64,000 bases of DNA from Glandiceps talaboti (lineage: Eukaryota > Hemichordata > Enteropneusta > Spengelidae), in the NCBI RefSeq assembly GCF_964340395.1, contig NC_135549.1, forward strand, positions 17,839,842-17,903,841. Reading direction: 5' to 3'. The notes beneath the pieces are model-generated. The model was not told the DNA's origin and did not search any database. It worked only from the letters and a program-made list of their open reading frames with translations. The position numbers and the translations under genes are program-made. How positions within the stretch are numbered: the first letter of the stretch is position 1; every line of letters starts with the position of its first letter. This document shows positions 25,936 through 37,900 of this stretch, piece by piece.

Positions 25936-28900
25936 TTAGATAATGGAACATCCACCGCAGCATCCTGGAGTAAGTTCTACTTCTTTAACACTATTGTTTG
26001 GAACTTCATCTAGAAGAGGAGCTTGTTCTGATGCCATTTCTACATCAGGTTGAGGCTGCATTTCTTTTTGTGATGTAGTATCTGCTTCCGAGTCTTCCGT
26101 TTCATTAGGTGGCGCACTTTCATAGGCTGCTTCCATACCGTTTGACATTACTTCCTTTCCTGGAGAAATTTCTCCGTGGATAACTTCACTGGTAGGACCA
26201 GGTTTAATTGAGGGGGACTCAGGTTTAATTAAGGGGGACTCTTCATCATTTCTGTCTTCAGTATAATTACTTGCAAGTACATCTGTTGTGAGATCTTCAT
26301 CGCTCCTTAGATCAACATGGTCAATAATAGCTGGTGGTTCTGGGATGGTTTGAATCTGAGGCTGACAGGCTGGCATCTCGCTGCCTTCTTGCTGAATTGG
26401 TGATGACTGTGGAGACGGGCTTTCAACTGACTGCGGCTGTACATCCAGTATGGCTGGTTTGGTATCATCCTCCTCTACACCATTCACCATAGGAACTGTA
26501 GGTATGGAAGAAGAAGGTGCCAAGATTTCAACACTTTGATCAAACAGAATTCCTTGGTTGGCCATACTAAGTTGCTCAGATTCACGGATACCCTTATCTT
26601 GTTTTCCTTCTTCCATACTATCCTTGGGTGAGGATAACATCTCATCTGCCGGTGTTCTCTCTGTTATTACCCCAGCTGCTTCTAATAATGCTGTTGCTGG
26701 AGACACTGGTTGCATTGGCCTTCCATCATGGTCTTTGCTTGTTGCTATGGGAGATAATCTATCACCTGAGATACCAGCTTGTTGTAATAGTTCCTCTGTA
26801 TTTGACAGTAGTTTTTCTGCATCCTCTTCTATCTCTACATCTCGTTCTGGAGTCATCGCTTGGGCAACAGCAGGGACAGAGTCCCCTTCTTCAATTTCAT
26901 CCCTAACTGCATCACTATTCTCCGCATCATTTGGTGTTAGGGATGTGGCTGGGTCAACTGTATATAATGCTTGAGCCATGATGTCTTCAGAAGGCTGTTT
27001 GTCATCACTATCACCACCATTGTTGTCCATTTTGTACTGACCATTTTCTACATCAGGTATATTTTCCTGACTTAAACCAGCATAACCACCATCTTCCACA
27101 GTAGATATTTCGGTCCCATTTGGGGCATTATTTTCCTTTTTTGTTTCCACGGTATTCATATATTGATCCTGCTGTTCGCCATTAGACTCCAAAGTGACCT
27201 GAAAATACATGAAAGCTTTATTTATTCAAAACTCGAGCGACTAATAATCTAAACAGAACTGTACAACACATTAAGATAACTACAGTGAAAAAAAATCACA
27301 GTGAAAGCAAAGTAAGTAATATTCATCAACATGCGCAAAACACAAAAGTTACAGGCAACAGTGTTCTTGTTGCAAAGTGCTGTTGAGCCTACAGGTATTC
27401 CCGGACTACCTGCCATGAGGAATCACTTTGTCAAATTTTTACACACACAGACTGATATCATTCCATTCAGCTGCAATAGGTCACTATTATCATACACAGA
27501 ACTATCGTGAAGATATATTCATGCCTTAGCTTAGAACCCATTCAATGCAATGGTTTCAAAATGGCTTCCAGGTCCTTGTGAATCACACAGAGATTGTATT
27601 GCATAGAATAAGTTCAAAGCTATCATGCTATAAACCAAAATAAGTATTTACCCTGTGCTGTTGGGCAATTAAACAATGCTTAAAAAAATATCAAAGTTGG
27701 AAGAAAAAGTGTCGAAGTTGGTGGTCAATCACTATGTAAAATACTCAAGACACTGATAAGTATTACATTGACAATTGCTCTCTATTTTCATTTTCATGAC
27801 AGAATAAACTGCATACAGAACTTGATCATGTTGATCAAAAGGTCATTTTACAAACAAACGTTTAGTTCAGATGAAACTTAAACACACAACTGTGCTTTTC
27901 TGAGTTTAAGTTAGTGTATGAACAAAAAATATTATCTGAATACTAATAAATCATCCCTTATGTTTTGTAAAGAGTTAGAAATCTGGTAACATAGAGAGGA
28001 ACGATGGTGAAACTCTTGTTGTTGCACTATACAATATATCTCAATTTTGGTGGGGAACCCAAGTAAAAATGACTGGGAATTTTTATTAGCCTTAAAAACA
28101 CTAAATATGTACAAGTCATGTAATATGCATAATGTGCACCACAACTCTGAATTTTCCACTACATAAAATTCAGTTTGACAGTATTTCCATTCTGATAAAC
28201 TTTTGCTTTGGATGAATGAATATCAAAAGATTTTATAATGACAGGTTAAAGATGATAAACGGTAATGCTGAAGACTATGGTGTGCTTTAGCCATGCTCTA
28301 CTGAACAGAACATTGCTCTGGAGATCGGCGCTATATAGATTGATTGATTGATTTATTGTTAAATTCCAGCCACTCTATGTACATTTTTGTCTCAACAAAC
28401 AGATATGCACTGTACGGTTATCATGGTCATGGGAAATGATGGTTACAATCAAGAACACAACTTCACATGCAGTTTGCACTAGTTTCGATAAAGCAAAGTA
28501 TACAGTGTAGAATAACGGTGTCATCCATGTAAAACTTACCATGCAAATTTTCATTTCAAATCATAAGTTGATTAATTGCAATGCTATAACACGTCAAGAA
28601 CCAATAAAATAAACAGCAACAATATTTTGATTATTAGCTTCAAGACACAGCAATGCCATTCCATGTGTTAGCTCCGAAACACACTAGCACCGTTTGATGT
28701 GTTAGCTCCATGGCAAACATATTTAGTTTATATAGTCGATACCTGCTGATACCACAGAGCATCCATTTGTGAAACATTCTCTGTCAGCTTAATTTCCTCC
28801 ATAATAGACATTCCCATTGGTGTTTGAGGAGTGGCAACAGTGAAACCTAATGCCAAGGAGTCTAACTCTTCATCGGTGTATGTCTCATCTGCCAAGTTAC

Positions 28901-31900
28901 TGTCGTATTCTAATCGGTATGCCATATTTGCATCATGACGAGCACCTCCTGATTCTGTCTCGGAAGGGACAAAAATGGACGATGAATTGTTCACATTTTT
29001 AAACTGATCTGCCCCTTCTAGTGCGGCCATTGAAGGGTCCCTTAGGGAAGATTCATGAAGTCCCTGTACACCGTCAAAGTTCTGGTGACTGTCTTTGCAA
29101 CTCATCGTTTCCTTGCTCCAACAGACTGATTTTTTAACATTGGGTTTATCTTCATTAACATTCCAGTTGTCATCATCATGGATTTTCTTGATGTTTTCAT
29201 GTCTTGGAGAAATCTCTGAATGGAAGTTTTCTGATGTATTTTCACTTTGTACGGCTATCTCTGGGAGGTGAGTTCCTACAATCTCATTTCCACTCGTTGA
29301 GTTTTTTAAACTTTGAGTTTGATAACCTACTCTCAATATATCTTTCTGCAAAAACTCGCCATTCACACATACAGCCTTTTGTTCTTCAGCCACCTCAAGT
29401 TTCTTGAATTCTCCTTCTCCAATATGATGAACAAATTCTTGGTTTACAAGTTTTTCTTTTTCAAAAAGATTTTTGGCCAATTTCAATCTCTCATTTTCTT
29501 CCTGCTCTCGAAGTAATCTTGTTTGGTGTTCAACCTTTTGTTTCTTTTTTTCTAAACGCTGTCTTTCCTCTAGAGTTTGTTTCTCCTTCTCCTCGACTTC
29601 TCTTTTCAGTTTTTCGATTTGTTCAATGCTCCGAGACAACTTTTTAAGATCATGTAGTTTTTGATGAAATTCACACCCACTGGAGCATTTGCAGTCTTTA
29701 CATGATTTTTTACAACTTCGATTCTGTGGAAACCTCTTTTTACGTGAAGATTTTACCAGAAAAGAAAGAAAGAAAGAAAGAGAAATGTAAGCAAAGCGAA
29801 AGAGTTGAGAGGCAAGAAATAAGAATAGTGCAGAACTTAGTATCTTTACTTTTTGGATTTTAAACGTGAACACCATGCCAGGAAATAAAGGCATTTTTAT
29901 AACTATAGGTTCTGGAGAGTCATTTCATGACTTCAGATCACCTACAATAATTATTTGCAATTTCAGAGAAACATCAAGTTGATCTTGTGTTTTTATAAGG
30001 TATCTTTGCTATGGGCCATTGCATCATGTGAGTCAGCAGAAATTATATATTCATGGTTTCACAATGAATATTCATGACACATATAAAGTGCTTATTCCCT
30101 TCAGTGTAAGACATTTCTCATGAATATTCATTGTGCACTCATGAATACATTATTTCTACAGACTCCCATAATGCAATAGCCCATAGCAAAGATACCCTAT
30201 AAAGACACAAGATTAACTTGATGTTTCTCTGAAATCGCAAGAAATTGTAGGTGATGTAAAATCATGAAACAGACTCTCCAGAACCCAGAGTTGTGAGGAG
30301 CACCCCTTAACCATGTCATTTCATGTTGGGAGAACACTGTCAAAATCATCCAGCAAAAACAAAAGGAGTTAAAGGCAGGAACAAGATTGGGAATAGTTAC
30401 CAGTAAAAGAAAGACCAATATATTGCAATGCAGATTTGAATATTTCCAGAAAGCTTGTAAATAATCTGATGAGGCATGCCATTTGTGTCAAAGCTGCACT
30501 AGCTGCAACTGAACTAGTTTTTAAAAACTGTTTTGTTAGATTCGATGATTTATCTCAATATTGTACGTTAGATTCAATGATTTATCTCAATATTGTACGT
30601 TAGATTCAATGATTTATCTCAATATTGTACGTTAGATTCAATGATTTATCTCAATATTGTACGTTAGATTCAATGATTTATCTCAATATTATACGTTAGA
30701 TACAATGATTTATCTCAATATTGTACGTTAGATTCAATGATTTATCTCAATATTGTACGTTAGATTCAATGATTTATCTCAATATTGTACGTTAGATTCA
30801 ATGATTTATCTCAATATTGTACGTTAGATTCAATGATTTATCTCAATATTGTACGTTAGATTCAATGATTTATCTCAATATTGTATGTTAGATTCAATGA
30901 TTTATCTCAATATTGTATGTTAGATTCAATGATTTATCTCAATATTGTACGGTAGATTCAATGATTTATCTCAATATTGTACGTTAGATTCAATGATTTA
31001 TCTCAATATTGTACGGTAGATTCAATGATTTATCTCAATATTGTACGTTAGATTCAATGATTTATCTCAATATTGTACGGTAGATTCAATGATTTATCTC
31101 AATATTGTACGTTAGATTCAATGATTTATCTCAATATTGTACGGTAGATTCAATGATTTATCTCAATATTGTACGTTAGATTCAATGATTTATCTCAATA
31201 TTGTACGTTAGATTCAATGATTTATCTCAATATTGTACGTTAGATACAATGATTTATCTCAATATTGTACGTTAGATTCAATGATTTATCTCAATATTGT
31301 ACGTTAGATTCAATGATTTATCTCAATATTGTACGTTAGATTCAATGATTTATCTCAATATTGTACGTTAGATACAATGATTTATCTCAATATTGTACGT
31401 TAGATTCAATGATTTATCTCAATATTGTACGTTAGATTCAATGATTTATCTCAATATTGTACGTTAGATTCAATGATTTATCTCAATATTGTATGTTAGA
31501 TTCAATGATTTATCTCAATATTGTACGTTAGATTCAATGATTTATCTCAATATTGTACGTTAGATACAATGACTTATCTCAATATTGTATGTTAGATTCA
31601 ATGATTTATCTCAATATTGTATGTTAGATACAATGATTTATCTCAATATTGTATGTTAGATTCAATGATTTATCTCAATATTGTACGTTAGATTCAATGA
31701 CTTATCTCAATATTGTACGTTAGATACAATGATTTATCTCAATATTGTACGTTAGATTCAATGATTTATCTCAATATTGTACGTTAGATACAATGATTTA
31801 TCTCAATATTGTACGTTAGATTCAATGATTTATCTCAATATTGTACGTTAGATACAATGATTTATCTCAATATTGTATGTTAGATTCAATGACTTATCTC

Positions 31901-34900
31901 AATATTGTACGTTAGATACAATGACTTATCTCAATATTGTACGTTAGATACAATGACTTATCTCAATATTGTACGTTAGATACAATGACTTATCTCAATA
32001 TTGTACACCCTAAGCATGTAAGGTGTATTGAATCATCCAGAGGTAAACTTGTGTACGTAGCTATACACACAACATGGTAGGAAAATGTGATGACTTTGTA
32101 GTTTACAGTACAGACTAGACCTGAAGCCTCCAGCCCTCCAAAGCAATCATTTACAAGACATAACATGTGGCAACTGCTGTGACTGAGAGTGTACAACCTA
32201 GTAGCTTAATTGTGCACTACCATTTTTAGGTATTAAGGCAAACCAAACCAACATGGGCTGGCTTCAAAACCAAGCTTTCATTCAAGATTTCAACTTATCA
32301 CTACACTGCCTTTGGATAAAATTGACCATTAATAAACCGATACGTCTTTTTATAACTAATTGAACCAGTTTGCGAACATATCTTTAGTTTCTTGATGAAA
32401 ATAAATTGTCCAAGTTGCAGCCAGAGCAAGTTTAAGTAATAAAAATATGTAGTGTTGTATGTGTTCATTTACATAATGACTTCACTTCCTGTTTTGTGTA
32501 CATGTAGTCAGTTTCATGAAGAAAAGGATTAGAAGTTGAAGTGTAATGGTAAAAGATAGAGAAAATGTACAAAGTGTGTTGGTACACAAGGGGAAATTCC
32601 ACTAGACTCAAAACTAGTATGTAAACATGTTCATTGGAAGCACAAACTATGATAACAGTACAGAAGAAGGAGAAGTGTGTATTCATTTCAAAGGCATGGG
32701 GTGATACCCCCATGATTGACAAAATCTGTGAGATGCATGAAGTGATGGATCTGAGAATCTGTGACCGGTCTGTAACAGAAACTGGTTATTCATGGGTTGT
32801 TATGCCTATATACAATGTTAACTCACCTTCGGTGAAACTGGAGTTGATACACTGCTTTCACCACCTTCACCACCTGCAGTCAGCAGAGGTTCAAACGTTT
32901 TCACTTTGTGAAGATCTTCAGCTGACACTGACAACTCCTTAATTGCTCCTCCAACTGGAAAATAATGACGAAACAAAGATTAATACTGACAGTAGACAGT
33001 AAGCTTACTCGGTGTTGGTGTATGTTGTTTGCAGTCACACTTCTATAAACATGTGATACATTGGTGAAGTATCACATTACTAGTAGTATGGCTTCTGTGG
33101 TGTTTTTTTCTTCTGTATTTTTATTCCAATGCTGTCCTGTATTTGGCAGTCTTGTAAATTTGTCAAAACATAGAGCAGGGGTGAACAAATCATTTTGTGA
33201 ACTGGTGGTCCCTGGACCAGTGCCTTAAAAATTCAGTGGACCTGCTGAAAGAATTAGTGGTCCCAGGTCCCGCTAATGTGAAACATTAAATCTTACCTAT
33301 GAATCCGTATATTCATACAACATTTTAACATAGTTATTAACAGTAAGGTACTGGTCTGATGGACCAGACAAGGTAAAATTTGTGTGGTCCACCCAAAAAA
33401 ATCGCGAGTCCTGGACCCAGGACCAGTGGATTTGTTCACGCCTGTAGAGATTGTGGAAAAGTTAATGTCATCAAAAGAGGTTTTTCCATAAACCCTTGCA
33501 GGAAATCTCCAAAATGGCAGTGCAGTAGGACTTCTTTATTTACAAGATCTCAAAGTTGAATTAAGGTGCTATTTTATCTTTCAAAGTCGTAGCGTATTGA
33601 GAGCAGTAATCAATACTCAAGGTAGAAATAAGTCTGACTGGACTTTTGCCTTTAACTTACCACAACAGTTGTCAATGTGTTTTAATAAAAGTGATGGTTA
33701 TGATCACATTTTTAATTTCAATTTAAACTATTAAAACTGCAACAAATATTACACCAAATAGTGTTTGTTCACTGAGGACAGTGACATAATGCCACCATAA
33801 TTGAATGTTGTCAACGACGACCCCCAAATTGTAGTTATTAGGATATTTCATCTCATTATTCGAATAGGTGAATTCAGGCAATATCTGATACCATTTCTAT
33901 GAAAGCAGATCAAATCTGTTAACAATCTGTGGACATGTATGCCATGAATGTTTCCATGCATATAAATAATGACACCACACACAAGACAAGTTGAACACGT
34001 TTGTACAAAAACCTGCGTTTTTATCCCCTGGTTGTTCTAGTTCATTGCAACTCGTATTGATGTCACTGATCCTATTGTGCTTGAATGATTGGATCAAAAC
34101 GTTCCAATCACTATCACCATTATTTTTCCTGACTTTTCATAAATTAGGCTTTAGGAGACATAATTATAATATTTCCCAATATTAATTTTTTATTTTCCAG
34201 CAGGAAAATACTTGAGATTTAAGGGCTTTGTCACTACTAGTCTAGCAAACTCACAGACATTTTAAGACCCATGAGGTCACTCACATTTTCATTGACTGAA
34301 CAAAGGGCCAGAAAACTATTGGTGAATAATATCTAAATGTATCAATGATATGACCTTATGAAGGTTTTGACATGAAGCATCACAGGTTCTGATTGAGAAA
34401 TGAAAGTTTAGGCCAAAAAAGAAAAAAGAATTGTTTCTGGTCAGGACATTTTGTCTAATTGTCACAACGCAAATTGTTTTTTTATTGCTCAATTTGTGGC
34501 AGTTACTGTTTTTTTTATTTAGTACTTTAGAGCAAGTGTGTGTATGTTAGGCAGATGTAATTGGCTTGTTCATGGCTCTGCAGTTAATGTAAGGAGGGTT
34601 ATTTTTGTGTTTTCCCCTGGACCTGCAGACTGCAGGACACGTAAAAAAAAAAAGATTGACACAGGGATATTTTAGTGATGTGCATGCTGACCAGAAACAA
34701 TTCTTTTTATTTTTTGGCCTTACTATTTATTAAGAACTGACAGTTTATAATAAGAAACATAAACCATGATATTTATGGCCATGAAAATATCAAATTAATT
34801 GATGACACTGTACATTCCTAGCACTTAATGCCAATAGACTGATTGAAAACTGAGCTGTATCCCAAAGAGATGGTGTTGAATGACAAGGCTACATGGTGTG

Positions 34901-37900
34901 TCAAGGAACCTGAAACAGTTCCATAGACTCAAAAGTACAGACTTAATTGGATCCTAAGAGTGCACTGTACTACCAAATCAAGTCTATTAAATTATGGTAA
35001 GGACTAAAAAAAAAAATTGTTTGGTTCCAGTTACCTGACTCCACCTAGTTTTTCACTGCTGATCCTAAACTTTTTTTTATGTATTTGAGAAAAAAATAAT
35101 AAAATCGCAAAAATTGTGAAGTATCGCAAGAAATAGTGGATGAGGAAAACTGACCTCAACTTAAAATGAGTCAAGGCAATACAAAACTGTAACTGCTCTT
35201 CCAATCTGTAATGGCTGTACATATGATGGGAAGAAACCAATAACACAGAGACCATTTGGAAAACAACAGAAAACATAACTACCTGAACTAGACTCGCATT
35301 TTAAAAAATATATATATAAAAAAAATAAAATAAAAAGTCTACCTACCCCACCTATTCCAAAATTGAGCGTAATCTGAACCACACAATATTTTTGTTAGGC
35401 TTAGCAGACTTGTTTGGTACTTAAATTATTCCAAAACTATTTCTTTATTTGTGATGACTTCCCATTATCAATTTTAACATATATAAGTAACTATAATATT
35501 AGGAGTTCTGCTTCATTTAATCATAGACAATGAAGACTTTTTTTACTGTCTATGATTTACTCTATGGTTCTGGCCTACATGTAGATGTGTAACCACTTTC
35601 TCCTAATGGACACTCTGATTTCGAATTTTGCTGTCCTTCCCTCAGCGAAATTCCAAATCAAAATGTCAGTTAGGATATCAAATAGAGTGATAGCACTAGT
35701 CCTTTGCGATTACATGTAGGGTACAATGGTTCCTACAGATTCTATGCTTGATGGTGAATAACCCCCCCCCCCCCCCCCACCCCCCACCACCACCACCACC
35801 ATCAAATCAATATCTGGCTGCTTGACTGGGATTAAGAACGAATAACAAGTTATGTACAGCATGTATATGATAAAGTAAGCCAAGTTGTAAGCGTTTGAAC
35901 AGAAAACATGGAATGCATACCCTGGCTGTTCTATATGATAGTTCTGTTTCATTTAGCTTGAAAATACTCCTTATGTAAGGATTTTTTAACAGCTTGTCTC
36001 TGACTGGTAGTGACAGCCCCCCCCCCCCCCCCATGTCTGATTCCATGGCTGAACAAAGAAAACTATTGGAGGATATATAATATCTAACTGATACTATTAA
36101 CTTTATTCATTATTTTATTAAATTAAAAAGTGTAAGGCCTACAACATTAATACAACAATAAAATATGTATTCTTAGTAATATGGATCACTTTACATTGCA
36201 TACATTAGTTTGTACTTTTCTATTTTTCTGGAAAATGATAAATATTAAATTGGCACAACCTGAGTTTACTTTTTCTTCAGGCAAAAATGCTTAACCATAA
36301 TAAAAAAATTGTGTGGTTCCAACATTCAATTTTACAATAGGTGGGGTAAGTAGATTTTTTATTTTATTTATTTTTTTTTTTCATGTGCAAGAGTCGAGTT
36401 CAGGTAGTTATTTTTTCCGTTCTTTTCCATATGGTCTCTGTGTTATTGGTTTGCTGTCATCAGACAGCCATTACAGATTGGAAGAACATTGTTATATTAT
36501 CTTTTTAAGTTGATGACAGTTTCCGCATCCACTATTTCTGGCAAGACTTCACAACTTTAGTGATTTTGTTATTATTTTCTCAAATATTTAAAAAAAGTTT
36601 AGAGTCAGCAGTGAAAAACTAGGTGGAATCGGGTAACTGGAACCACACAACTTTTTTTTTTAGGCCTTACACATAAAACCTAGATTAAACTATGCTAGTA
36701 TAATGTTAATGTTGATGTATGCATTCTATAATATTAAATTATCTTTTGGCATTGTTAGAACAGGCATAGTAGGTGTTTCCTCAACATTTTATTATACATA
36801 CATTATGATAAATTAATTCAGTGAATTGTTCACAAGTTATTTTTTAAGACCAAGTTTGAGTTCACTGTCATTGCAACTGTTTGTTAAAGTATATTGCTTC
36901 AGTACTGTAGAATATTATGATCATCTGTTAGCCTGAAAAATTACACCCCAAACCGTACAAACTCAGCCTGTGCCTCTTCAACATCTCAACACAATTCTCA
37001 TACAGTATTTATTCACTGGCCACACACGATCAGAACATTCATGACCTACACAGAGAAATATTATGGTATACACTCATGTGCTCAGGCTGCCACTAGTACT
37101 AGCCATCTGATATCTCACTGCTAGCTCACGCTATCCCATCACTGACAGCTCCTTCCTTGAAATACAGACTTTACATTATTCCAATCACAAACTTTCCTTC
37201 TTTTGACAAATTTTCATTGATTATGCAATAACAGAACTTTTATGACAATATATAAGACACGTTTGTCTGATTGAAACAGTACTAACTGTAAACGTCACAA
37301 CTTCCATTTTGATATTCTAGGAGAATCTTTCCCTGTCTGCATATTATTCAACGTTGACAAGATTACACAGCACACAACTATATACAGAAAATTGTAAAAG
37401 AAAGATGAAATAGCCAACATTATCTTCCATGCAATTTTCTCCCATAAAACAAGCAAAATATACCAATACATACTTATTTGTTGTTGTAACGTAAACAAAT
37501 TATTCCAATATCTTCACCGATGTAACACCTCGTACGTGATTAGGCGACAAATACGATATCAGGGCCCCAATGGCCCCAGCACTTATGCAGAAATATTCTA
37601 ACTATATCGAGTTACCACTTGATAAAAATAGCAGCAACCTTCTCATGTTGTTTAGAATCTCTGAAATGCTATGAGCGTAACGTTAGACAGCTGTATTTTG
37701 TTTTTGTTTACTGACGCAATTTTTGGTAAGAAGTGAGAAATTGAGAATTCAGCTGGTGTAACGTACGTCATTCATGAAGAAGGGCAGTGTCTGAAGTTCT
37801 TTTGACCATGGCTTGCCATTGTTGTCACGTAGATCATGTATGACATAGTTCGTCATTACAGTGGGACATTCTGAAGGTCTGTTTACTTAGCTGTAACTTG

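Noticed and set aside
724-34097. Similar short peptides ending VFNLACV / VFNLSCV at 724-906 and 33897-34097
   Set aside because: They lie within copies of dispersed repeat F1; frames are not preserved in the third copy.
35161-36513. Two similar short open frames on opposite strands, looking like a conserved small protein
   Set aside because: Their similarity comes from the two inverted copies of MITE family F3.
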